Assembly (NCBI GenBank): GCA_020635015.1
Contig: JACKAP010000003.1
Span: 558,001 to 622,000, forward strand
Source: Calditrichia bacterium
GTDB taxonomy: Bacteria; Calditrichota; Calditrichia; RBG-13-44-9; J075
Direction: 5' to 3'
Length of the DNA stretch: 64,000 nucleotides
The number at the start of each line of letters is the position of its first letter. Position 1 is the stretch's first letter. Positions 54,653 to 62,090 of the stretch are shown piece after piece. A program made the position numbers and the translations under genes. A model generated the notes under the pieces. It was given only the letters and a program-made list of their open reading frames with translations, was not told the origin of the DNA and did no database searches.

Positions 54653-55237
54653 ATGTCCGAATTCAGTTTGTATCTACAACTGGGATTTCAACATATATCC
54701 GATATCGCCGGCTATGACCATATCTTATTTATCGTCGCGCTGTGCGCTGTCTATGAGCTGCGCCAGTGGAAGCATTTGCTGATCCTGGTCACCGCCTTTA
54801 CGATCGGACACTCTATCACCCTGGCGATTGCCACCATGGGGGTTGTGCTAATTCCTTCCCGCATCGTCGAATTCCTGATCCCGGTGACGATCTTCCTCAC
54901 GGCGGTGTTCAATACCATGGGTCAGCGAGCCCTGCTGCCGGGACGGCGGGTTAATCTGAATTATTTCTTGGCGCTTTTCTTCGGGTTGATCCATGGCATG
55001 GGTTTCTCCAACTATCTGCGGGCGCTGCTGGGGGAAGAAGAGAGCATTCTGGTGCCGCTGTTTTCGTTTAATCTGGGACTGGAGATCGGCCAACTGATGA
55101 TCGTCGCGATCATCCTGACGATCTCCTACCTGGCCCTGAACACCTTCCGGGTCAAACTCCGGGAATGGACCCTGTTCATTTCCGGAGCAGCAGCCGGCAT
55201 TGCGCTGATCCTGATGAGCGAGACCAAATTCTGGTAA
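54653..55237 (+). CDS. HupE/UreJ-like membrane protein
   Basis: This 194-residue polytopic protein has the HupE/UreJ hallmarks GFQHISDIAGYDHILFIVAL (helix 1) and TAFTIGHSITLAIAT with conserved His, plus FFGLIHGMGFSNYL and SFNLGLEIGQLMIV. The family includes proposed nickel or cobalt permeases and accessory proteins of hydrogenase and urease operons. Neither enzyme is nearby. AGGGA precedes ATG 54653; an in-frame upstream start at 54605 would add a non-homologous leader. Confidence 0.87.
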   Translation: MSEFSLYLQLGFQHISDIAGYDHILFIVALCAVYELRQWKHLLILVTAFTIGHSITLAIATMGVVLIPSRIVEFLIPVTIFLTAVFNTMGQRALLPGRRVNLNYFLALFFGLIHGMGFSNYLRALLGEEESILVPLFSFNLGLEIGQLMIVAIILTISYLALNTFRVKLREWTLFISGAAAGIALILMSETKFW

Positions 55238-55266
55238 TGGCAACCACCCAAACAAGGAGTGTTTTT

Positions 55267-56463
55267 ATGGGAATAAACCGTTCAAACCATTTTCGCCCGA
55301 AGATTCTGCGGCGCTACCTCGGAGCATTATCGATATATCTTCTGCTGATCTTCACCCTGGGAGGCTGCAGCCATACCCGCCCTTATTACCGCAAGGATAT
55401 CGCAACCGCGCCGCGTTCGGTGGACGTATCTGCCGATCAGCTCCGCGCCCGCCTGCTGCTGATCGGTGACGCCGGGTCGCCCCGCGAGGGCGAGCCAGTG
55501 CTGCAGACCCTTGCCGAATGGGTCAACATGTATCCCCAGAAAACCATGGCGGTATTTTTGGGCGATAATATCTATCCTGACGGCATTCCCGGCGTCAAAG
55601 ATCCGGCCGGTCAGGAGGAAGCGAAAGCGCGCATCAGCGCCCAGGTTAATACCGTCAAAGGCACGGCGGCGCGGGCGCTGTTCATTCCCGGAAATCACGA
55701 CTGGGCCCGGGGCCATCCGGACGGCTTTCGTATTCTCAAGCGCCAGGAGGATTTTGTCAACATCCTGCTCCCGGGTACCGACAATTTTTTGCCCAGGGAC
55801 GGTTGTCCCGGCCCGGTAGCGCTTGACTGGGAAGGGGTTCGCATCATCGTTCTCGACACCCAATGGTGGCTGCACCGCCTCGACCGCTTTGAGAATCCCT
55901 GCGCCCTGAATGATAGTACCGCAGTGCTGGCGGAGCTGACCCGGCTGCTGGAGAGCGCCGGCGATCGGGAAGTGGTCGTGGTCGGCCATCATCCCCTGGC
56001 CTCCCGCGGTCCTCATGGCGGATTCTTTACCTGGAAGGATCATCTCTTCCCCCTGACCAACCTGTCAAATGCCGCCTGGCTGCCCCTGCCGGTGATCGGA
56101 TCGCTCTATCCGATCGGCCGGCGCTACTGGTTTAAAACCCGCCAGGATATCTTCTCTCAAACCTACGGCGATATGATCAACCGATTGAATCGAGCCTTTT
56201 CCGCCCGCAAGCCCCTGATCTATGCCGCCGGACACGATCACAGCCTGCAGGTGATGGAGGGCGCATCGATGGCAGAATACACCCTGGTCAGCGGTGCCGG
56301 CTCGGAGGCTAAAGCCACCGAGGTCGGCCATAAAAAAGAGACCCTGTTTGCACACCAGCATCCGGGGTTTATGGTGGTAGATTTTTTAAATGATGGAAGG
56401 GTGCTGCTGCAGGTTGCCGAGCCGGGTGCAAACCAGACACTGCTGGCCCACTGGCTGCGCTGA
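55267..56463 (+). CDS. Metallophosphoesterase lipoprotein
   Basis: This 398-residue calcineurin-like phosphoesterase has the lipobox FTLGGC (Cys34). Metal-ligand motifs occur in order: LLIGDAGSP (Asp68), FLGDNIYPDG (Asp100, Asn101), IPGNHDWARG, VVVGHHPLAS and AAGHDHSLQV. It is likely exported and membrane-anchored, acting on phosphate esters in the envelope. ATG 55267 with AAGGAG upstream is favoured; a longer in-frame start at 55165 overlaps the HupE-like gene. Confidence 0.88.
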   Translation: MGINRSNHFRPKILRRYLGALSIYLLLIFTLGGCSHTRPYYRKDIATAPRSVDVSADQLRARLLLIGDAGSPREGEPVLQTLAEWVNMYPQKTMAVFLGDNIYPDGIPGVKDPAGQEEAKARISAQVNTVKGTAARALFIPGNHDWARGHPDGFRILKRQEDFVNILLPGTDNFLPRDGCPGPVALDWEGVRIIVLDTQWWLHRLDRFENPCALNDSTAVLAELTRLLESAGDREVVVVGHHPLASRGPHGGFFTWKDHLFPLTNLSNAAWLPLPVIGSLYPIGRRYWFKTRQDIFSQTYGDMINRLNRAFSARKPLIYAAGHDHSLQVMEGASMAEYTLVSGAGSEAKATEVGHKKETLFAHQHPGFMVVDFLNDGRVLLQVAEPGANQTLLAHWLR

Positions 56464-56572
56464 GGTGCGAGTGGTAATGTTTTTTTAAGATGCTGAATAC
56501 GACTGGATACTGGATAAAACTCTTGTTCAGTATCCGGTATGATTTAATTATTGAGATGACCCCTATACAGTT
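56464..56572. other. Intergenic region with small inverted repeat
   Basis: GGATACTG (about 56505-56512) pairs with CAGTATCC (about 56527-56534) between two convergent genes, and AT-rich runs lie nearby. It is a possible bidirectional terminator, too short to be certain. No gene. Confidence 0.35.
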
Positions 56573-57460
56573 TTAGTACACTTCCAGATCCACAAGCCGC
56601 ATATTGTCCACTCCGATGGTATCCCATTTACCTTTAAATTTGCTCCAATTGAGGTCAACCCACATCTCGGTCTCATAACTGCCGGACATCCACACGCCGA
56701 TAAAGCGTTTCTGCTTCTTTGCGTTATAATACACCTCAAAATCGATCAGACGGAAGCCTTGCTCCTGCAGCCCTTTCCGAATGGTAATAAACGATTTCCA
56801 ATCCACATCATCCAACCATAAGCGGGATTCCTGGGTCCCTGCGTGGAAAACGCCGACATACTTACGCACACCGCGCTCCACAAAGGTTTCGATATCAATC
56901 AGGCGATATCCTTCTTTTTCCAGGCGCTCCCATTCCCGCAGGAATCTTTGCTGATCGCACGGCGCCACCAGCCGCTGACTGAGATTCCGTTGACGCCAGA
57001 CGCCCAGGAATTTCCGTTCCTGACCCTCTAGATAAGTTTCAATATCGATTAGTACCATATTGCTGCCGTTAAAAACTTCCAGGAACTTATTCCATGAATG
57101 CATCCGCACCATCGAACTATCCCTTCCGGAATGCCACACCGCATAATATCGCAGTACCCCGCCGGACTGCATGACCTCAACATCATGAAGACGGAAATGT
57201 TTTTTTTTCAACTCTTTATCGGTTTCAACGAATTTATGGTAATGCACCCCGACCAGTATTCGTTCCTTCTCAAAATTGAAATGCCAGAGTCCGGCGTAAT
57301 TCTGCCCAAAGGCGGCCGGGGAGCAGATGATAAACAGGGCCAGCAGAATCGCCCGTAATCCGGCAGCGGACAGGAAAGGAGAGGTAAAAAAGTTGGATTG
57401 CATTGAAATTGTAATCGACCGTAAGCAGTTCATGCCCACCTTCACAAAACGCATCGTCAT
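56573..57460 (-). CDS. Secreted protein with four BTRD1/polyglycine-hydrolase-like repeats
   Basis: This protein of up to 295 residues has a signal peptide ending CSPAAFGQ (about residue 52). Four repeats of about 55 residues follow. Each has a YRLIDIETFVERGVRKYVGVF-type segment (a helix then GYRLIDIEVY then a GVW/GVF strand) and a WLDDVDWKSFITIR-type helix. This resembles the bacterial tandem repeat domain found with polyglycine hydrolase. The start could be ATG 57454 or 57403. It is upstream of, but not in an operon with, the sigma/anti-sigma pair. Confidence 0.68.
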   Translation of the reverse strand: MTMRFVKVGMNCLRSITISMQSNFFTSPFLSAAGLRAILLALFIICSPAAFGQNYAGLWHFNFEKERILVGVHYHKFVETDKELKKKHFRLHDVEVMQSGGVLRYYAVWHSGRDSSMVRMHSWNKFLEVFNGSNMVLIDIETYLEGQERKFLGVWRQRNLSQRLVAPCDQQRFLREWERLEKEGYRLIDIETFVERGVRKYVGVFHAGTQESRLWLDDVDWKSFITIRKGLQEQGFRLIDFEVYYNAKKQKRFIGVWMSGSYETEMWVDLNWSKFKGKWDTIGVDNMRLVDLEVY

Positions 57461-57538
57461 TTCCTCGCCGGGTTAACGATCTATTTTTGATGGGATAATA
57501 TACAATAATTAAACCGAATCGCAAAGGGAAGTTATCAG

Positions 57539-57570
57539 CCTCCCGGCGGAGACGCCGGAAGGCGGGAGAG
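57539..57570. terminator. GC-rich hairpin after the anti-sigma gene
   Basis: CTCCCGGCG(gagacg)CCGGAAGGCGGGAG forms an imperfect GC-rich stem about 10 bases past the anti-sigma stop on the minus strand. There is no U-tract, so it may be a terminator or an attenuating structure. Confidence 0.45.
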
Positions 57571-57579
57571 CATATTGGT

Positions 57580-58074
57580 CTAGCGATGGCGCATCTGCAC
57601 CAGCATCTTATCAACCAGCCCGACCGCGGAAAGGGCCAGCAGGGCAAACAACACCAGGTGCCAGCGACCTTCGGAGAGCAGCGGCAGGTCTTTCACAAAA
57701 GAAGGCACCAGGGAGATGCTGCCGCTGCGAAAATATTCCATCAGCGCACTGCTCCAGTCGGTGAACACCAGAATGCTGGCCAGGGCAACCAGTCCGAGCA
57801 GCACCATTAAACCGTTCTCCAGATGGTCGAAACGATAATTTTTTTCTGCTTCCACCCGGGCAGTAACGGAATTGACAAAATTGGCGGACAGCATAAAACC
57901 CGCTTCATCCGCCAAGCCACGATAGAGCTGTTTGTAAGTGCTCAGCGCCTGCCGGCAGTGCGGGCAGTTACCCAGGTGTTTATCCGCCCACTTGCGGTCC
58001 AGGGCAGCGTCTTTATCCAGGTATGCCTGCAATTGTGCTTCACTGAGATGTTCATCACGCTTGTCGGTTACCAT
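57580..58074 (-). CDS. Putative membrane anti-sigma factor with zinc-binding motif
   Basis: This 164-residue protein has an N-terminal zinc anti-sigma motif in KHLGNCPHCRQAL (HxxxCxxC). A cytoplasmic helix is followed by two hydrophobic segments (LMVLLGLVALASILVFTDW; LVLFALLALSAVGLVDKML). It overlaps the sigma gene by seven bases. By analogy it sequesters the ECF sigma factor at the inner membrane until an envelope signal releases it; the signal is unknown. Confidence 0.82.
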   Translation of the reverse strand: MVTDKRDEHLSEAQLQAYLDKDAALDRKWADKHLGNCPHCRQALSTYKQLYRGLADEAGFMLSANFVNSVTARVEAEKNYRFDHLENGLMVLLGLVALASILVFTDWSSALMEYFRSGSISLVPSFVKDLPLLSEGRWHLVLFALLALSAVGLVDKMLVQMRHR

Positions 58075-58670
58075 AATTCCTCCGCCGGATATTTTTCTAT
58101 TATCCGTTCTTTTAACAGCTTCCTTGCTCGAAAAAGATAACTTTTTACGGTGCCATCAGGCAAGCTCATAATTTCTCCGATTTCCTGATAACTCAAATCA
58201 TCCATGTGGTAGAGCGTTAAAATCGCGCGGTATTGCACCGGCAGTTGCGCGATCTCCTCATGGAGAAATTTATACATTTCTTTGTCGCTCACGGTTTCAT
58301 CGGCTAACTTCGCCCCACCCGGCACCCGGTCCAGGTAGCTTTCTTTATTCGGACTGGAACCGCTCTCCCCGGATTCAGCAGGGGCAAGGTCTTCATATAA
58401 CGGCACCTTTTTCTTCTTTAAATAATTGATGCAGGTGTTATAAGCGATCCGGCCAATCCAGGTGGATAATTTTGATTTCTGCTCAAATTTGCTCAAATTC
58501 TGATAGACTTTCACAAAAACATCCTGGCAAATTTCCTCCCGGTCTTCCTCATTATGCACCATTCGGAACACCACATGACAGACCAGCCGCTGATAATCTT
58601 CAACCAGCGCCTGGAAGGCCCTCATATCACCGGCAATGATTTTTTCGATTCGTTCCTGTTCCTGGTGCAT
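58068..58670 (-). CDS. ECF-family RNA polymerase sigma factor
   Basis: This 200-residue sigma factor has region 2 (QALVEDYQRLVCHVVFRMV, then VKVYQNLSKFEQKSKLSTW) and region 4 (AQLPVQYRAILTLYHMDDLSYQEIGEIMSLPDGTVKSYLFRAR). Both are intact. ATG 58670 is preferred over the further-upstream in-frame start because region 2 begins a few residues later. It is coupled to the anti-sigma gene, so it probably regulates its own operon plus an envelope regulon. Confidence 0.9.
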   Translation of the reverse strand: MHQEQERIEKIIAGDMRAFQALVEDYQRLVCHVVFRMVHNEEDREEICQDVFVKVYQNLSKFEQKSKLSTWIGRIAYNTCINYLKKKKVPLYEDLAPAESGESGSSPNKESYLDRVPGGAKLADETVSDKEMYKFLHEEIAQLPVQYRAILTLYHMDDLSYQEIGEIMSLPDGTVKSYLFRARKLLKERIIEKYPAEELW

Positions 58671-58760
58671 GCGTAAATCCCAGTTGATGGGCGATAGTCG
58701 AATGGGGTTATAAATTATTAAATTGATGGGTGAACAGACCCCGCCCATTTTTCGACTCAC

Positions 58761-58874
58761 ATACCGCTTTCCCTATCGTCACTTACCCAAATAAATCTAC
58801 CACTTTTCAACAGACAAATCAAATGAGATAATGTTGCAAAGATTTTGTTGCCAATGCGCAATGAGCAATACCAA
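58761..58874. other. Intergenic region
   Basis: AT-rich sequence upstream of the sigma gene includes the divergent promoter region for the minus-strand sigma operon. A small inverted repeat element begins at 58875. Nothing else is seen. Confidence 0.4.
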
Positions 58875-59040
58875 TTCGCTCATACTGAGCACCGTGTAAC
58901 GCTTTATCGCATGGGGCAAAGGGCATGGGGCATGGCGCCGTAATGTGCAAGCGCAGGTTCCGACACCCGCACTGTAATACACAATGCCCCATGCCTCATG
59001 CAAAAGCTCTCCGCATTACACAGTCCTCAGTATGAGCGAA
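58875..59040. repeat. Long fold-back element with CATACTGAG ends, copy 2
   Basis: This 166-base element has TTCGCTCATACTGAG (58875-58889) inverted at 59026-59040. The adjacent GTGTAA pairs with TTACAC. The interior matches the 41671-41865 copy, including GCATGGGGCAAAGGGCATGG, GGTTCCGACACCCGC and ATGCCCCATGC segments; the outermost arms differ. No coding capacity. Confidence 0.8.
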
Positions 59041-59154
59041 AAAAAATATCATTTCATCTGCAACATTATGATTTTCTCCCGGTCTATTGCGGTGTAGCAT
59101 GAAGGATGAAAGTAAAGTTACCAGCAAAACATACTCATAATTAAGGAGAAGAAC

Positions 59155-59499
59155 ATGCATAATCCTGAAATCATTATCGTGCCGGTGATCTTTTTCGTTT
59201 TTTATATGATCATCAAAACCCTCTCGGACAACCGCATCAAGCGCATCTTGATCGAGAAGGGCCAATTGGACGAGAACACCAAATTCCTGCAGACGCCCGC
59301 TGCCAGCGATCCGTTGAATGCGGTAAAGTGGGGTACAGTGCTGATCGGCATCGGCCTGGCTTTTTTTATCACCGAACTGTTTCCGCGGGATATCAGTGAC
59401 GGCGGGTTGATCGGCATGATCTCATTCTTCGCCGGTGTGGGCTACCTGGTTTACTACTATATGGCGAAGAACCGCGATCAAGGGAATAAGGGCCTGTAA
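59155..59499 (+). CDS. DUF6249-like small membrane protein
   Basis: This 114-residue protein has an N-terminal helix (IIIVPVIFFVFYMIIKTLSD), a basic linker (NRIKRILIEKGQLDENT) and two further hydrophobic segments (GTVLIGIGLAFFITELF; IGMISFFAGVGYLVYYY). It matches the DUF6249-type layout. AAGGAGAAG precedes the ATG. Given its place beside a membrane anti-sigma factor, it may be part of its regulon; function unknown. Confidence 0.72.
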   Translation: MHNPEIIIVPVIFFVFYMIIKTLSDNRIKRILIEKGQLDENTKFLQTPAASDPLNAVKWGTVLIGIGLAFFITELFPRDISDGGLIGMISFFAGVGYLVYYYMAKNRDQGNKGL

Positions 59500-59585
59500 G
59501 CGCCAAATTGGCGAAAGACACTCACGCCAGGAACACAAAACGCCTGGAACTGAGTGTGGCCGCAACCAGACAGCTGTGTTAAATT

Positions 59586-59666
59586 CACCGCAGAGAGCGC
59601 AGAGAGCGCAGAGAAAAACACTCTTTAACCGTTTAAATCTCAGCGACCTCTGCGAGCTCTGCGGTG
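59586..59666. repeat. CACCGCAGAGAGCG fold-back element, copy 4
   Basis: Outer arms 59586-59604 and 59648-59666 pair with two mismatches, with more CAGAG words inside. It is a GC-richer cousin of the CCACAGAG family. It fills the gap before the SSSE-repeat protein gene. Confidence 0.75.
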
Positions 59667-59724
59667 AGAATCATGTTTTGGTTGCCCTAAACACCTTTTC
59701 TGAAAAAATTAAAGTGAGGGTAAC

Positions 59725-61269
59725 GTGAAATTATTATATGCCAGTTATAAAATAATCCTATTTATGACCGCGATGCTGCTCCTGATCACCCATCAGGATC
59801 TGCGTGCGCTGGCGCCGGATGGTCGTATTTCCCGGCAGGACAGCAGCGCCGGCAGCACCTCGGGTGATACATTCTCCGGGCAGGACGAGATGGTGCGTTT
59901 TAATGAAAAGCGCGAATTCAATTTTTACACCACGCCATTCCACAGCCTGAGCGCGAGCATCAAAGGTGAGGTGAAATTCAGCGATGATTTTCAAGATATC
60001 ATCGGCATCTCGCCGGGCGGTTACTTTATGATTAAGGAGCGTCGTCTGTTCACTACCGAAATGCTGGAGGTCACGGCCGGAAGCGACAGGAAGCCCCATT
60101 TCCGCTACCGCCTGCGCGGCCGGCAGTTTGACTACGACGCGGACGCCCGGGCCTGGATGCAGCAGGTGCTGCCGGAAGTGCTGGAGCGAAGCGGCATCCT
60201 CGCCGAGAGCCGCATCCGAAAGTATATGGCCAGTGATGATGTTGACGCTGCGCTGGGTGAGATATCGCGATTAAGCAGCAATCATTTAAAAGGCGAATAC
60301 TATCAGATGCTGGCCGGGTATGACGGACTGTCTGATAAAGAGCGGATTGAACTGATCCGCGCCGCCGGACGGGAAATCAGCAGCAGCAGCGAACTCCGCG
60401 CCACCCTGGAAGGCATCATGGAAGCGATGCCGGACACGCCGGATGTTAATCAGGAACTGCTTTACAGCGCCGGTGAGATCTCCTCCAGCTCAGAAAAAAG
60501 CCAGGCGATCCGTTCTGTGGCGCAGTCCCGCACGATCGATCCCCGAACCGCTGCAGCGATGGCCGGCATGATCGAAACAATTGCTTCCAGCAGCGAAAAA
60601 TCGCTGGCCTTGCGCACCATGGCAGTTCATTGCCGCAGCGATGAAGCGGCTCTGACCTCCTACCTGGAAGCGGCGGAGACCATCTCCTCATCATCCGAGC
60701 GGGCGCAGGCGCTGGAGGCCTTGATCGAAGCCGCACCGACCTTCCCGGCAGGCTGGGCGCAGTTGGCCGCCGGTGCCGCCACCATCGCTTCCAGCAGCGA
60801 GCACAGCCGGGTGCTGCGCAGTGCGGCACAGGTATGCCCCAGCACACCGGACGTATGGAGCGCGTATTTCAACGCCGCTGAACAGATCAGTTCCTCTAGC
60901 GAGAAGGCCGCGGCGCTGCAGGCAGCCTTGGAGCGGGATGACTTCACCGGCGCTTTTTTGGCGTCCGCTTATCCGGCCGTCATCTCCGTCTCCTCCAGCA
61001 GTGAAAAAGGCCGGGTACTGAGCAGCGCCGCCGCCATTGTGCTGCCGGAAAGCGCCGCCGTCGATGCATTTTTAAATGCCGCCGCCACTATCAGTTCGTC
61101 TTCCGAGTTGGAGCGGGTGCTCACCGACCTGCTCTCACGGGCGGACCTCCCCCGGCCGGCCCTGCAGGCCATCGGGCAATTCACCGAACAGCATCTGCAC
61201 AGTAGCAGCAGCCGGGAAAATGTACAACGGTTGGTATTGCAGCGGATGGGGGATGCGGAGAAGGAGTGA
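59725..61269 (+). CDS. Stand-alone repeat protein with nine SSSE-type helical repeats
   Basis: This 514-residue exported protein has a signal peptide (LFMTAMLLLITHQDLRAL, residues about 12-29). Residues 60-150 contain SASIKGEVKFSDDFQDII, GISPGGYFMIKERR and QFDYDADARAWMQQVLPEV. From memory, these match the extracytoplasmic module of M56/BlaR1-type proteins, where the pattern ISPGGYF...RAWL is followed by SDYE repeats. Nine repeats here carry SSSSE instead, at residues 219, 252, 287, 321, 354, 388, 422, 456 and 492, with a period of 33-36. No protease or kinase is attached. Possible role: envelope sensor or scaffold, perhaps with the sigma system nearby. The stop codon abuts an ATGGGGC tandem array. 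Confidence 0.7.
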   Translation: MKLLYASYKIILFMTAMLLLITHQDLRALAPDGRISRQDSSAGSTSGDTFSGQDEMVRFNEKREFNFYTTPFHSLSASIKGEVKFSDDFQDIIGISPGGYFMIKERRLFTTEMLEVTAGSDRKPHFRYRLRGRQFDYDADARAWMQQVLPEVLERSGILAESRIRKYMASDDVDAALGEISRLSSNHLKGEYYQMLAGYDGLSDKERIELIRAAGREISSSSELRATLEGIMEAMPDTPDVNQELLYSAGEISSSSEKSQAIRSVAQSRTIDPRTAAAMAGMIETIASSSEKSLALRTMAVHCRSDEAALTSYLEAAETISSSSERAQALEALIEAAPTFPAGWAQLAAGAATIASSSEHSRVLRSAAQVCPSTPDVWSAYFNAAEQISSSSEKAAALQAALERDDFTGAFLASAYPAVISVSSSSEKGRVLSSAAAIVLPESAAVDAFLNAAATISSSSELERVLTDLLSRADLPRPALQAIGQFTEQHLHSSSSRENVQRLVLQRMGDAEKE

Positions 61270-61508
61270 TGGGGCATGGGGCATGGGGCATGGGGCATGG
61301 GGCATGGGGCATGGGGCATGGGGCCAGAGAAAGCTGTTCGAAAAATTGGGAGAGACCAAGAAAAAAATCTGAGTTTTGACAGCTCTTGAGAATAAAACAA
61401 CAGACACGCGAATTTCGAAAGGGATATAGAGGCAAGAGGCTTCAAAGATGGCAAATACTTGATAAAACAACCTAACCGCGCCATGCCCCATGCCCCCTGC
61501 CCCATGCA
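61269..61508. repeat. ATGGGGC tandem array with distal inverted arm
   Basis: Eight perfect ATGGGGC heptamers lie at 61269-61324 and start on the last base of the stop codon (TGA). The approximate complement (GCCATGCCCCATGCCCCCTG) lies at 61481-61505, across a 155-base loop. The same heptamer is the internal word of the long elements at 41671 and 58875. No gene in 61270-61515. Confidence 0.8.
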
Positions 61509-61515
61509 AAAGAAA

Positions 61516-61977
61516 TCAATCCCCCCCACCCTCATCCTGCATATAGGTCGACATCATCAAGTCGCTTTCTTCTTCCTCATGGGTGGCGATCAAATCGAAG
61601 ATGGCTTGAATATCGCTGCAGACTCGGGCGATTTTCTCCTCATCTTGTTCTTCGACCGCCTTCAGGTCACGCAGCACCGCTTCCAGGCCTTCCTGGATTT
61701 GCTCGTGCTCATCTTCCAGTTTTTCAACTGCACTGGAGCGATGCGGCGCCACTCTCAGCACATCATGCATAAAACCGCCTTCTTCTTCCAGATCAAAATG
61801 CTTCTGCATGTCGGTGCAAAAATCGCGCAGGGTCCACAGAAGATCCATCCGCCATTTGGCATATCCTCCGGCAGGTATCTCCGCGCCGATCATGCCTTTA
61901 ATGCGGGCCATCTCCTCCTTCATGTGCTCGTGTTCTTCTCTGATCTTCTGAGCGATGTTGCGTTCGTCTAAAGGCAT
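61516..61977 (-). CDS. Hemerythrin-like HHE-domain protein
   Basis: This 153-residue HHE-type helical protein carries iron-ligand candidates His16 or His18 (REEHEHMKEEM), His60 and Glu64 (MQKHFDLEEEGG), His91 (LEDEHEQIQ) and His133 with a following EEEE run (ATHEEEESD). It probably binds a di-iron centre for O2 or NO sensing, or iron storage. ATG 61977 is chosen: GGAGG lies six bases upstream, and the longer frame extends into the palindromic repeat at 62026-62073. It is downstream of rnfA in the same direction. Confidence 0.85.
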   Translation of the reverse strand: MPLDERNIAQKIREEHEHMKEEMARIKGMIGAEIPAGGYAKWRMDLLWTLRDFCTDMQKHFDLEEEGGFMHDVLRVAPHRSSAVEKLEDEHEQIQEGLEAVLRDLKAVEEQDEEKIARVCSDIQAIFDLIATHEEEESDLMMSTYMQDEGGGD

Positions 61978-62018
61978 GGGAACCTCCAAGTAGTTTGAAA
62001 TTGAAATGACAGTCGGGT

Positions 62019-62090
62019 GAATGAGTTGATGGGATGTAGGGGCGAGTCGCGACTCGCCCCTACATCCCATCAATCCTATCAATGCCCTCC
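62019..62090. repeat. 48-base perfect palindrome with GGATG/GAGTCGCGACTC words
   Basis: Positions 62026-62073 form a perfect palindrome with no spacer; the axis lies between 62049 and 62050. It combines the GATGGGATGTAGGGG word, the GAGTCGCGACTC core and their complement. It sits between the hemerythrin start and the rnfA stop, so it lies between two co-directional genes. Confidence 0.92.

Noticed and set aside
61978..62082. N-terminal extension of hemerythrin
   Set aside because: The extension encodes translated palindrome (GCRGESRLAPTS), while GGAGG precedes ATG 61977.
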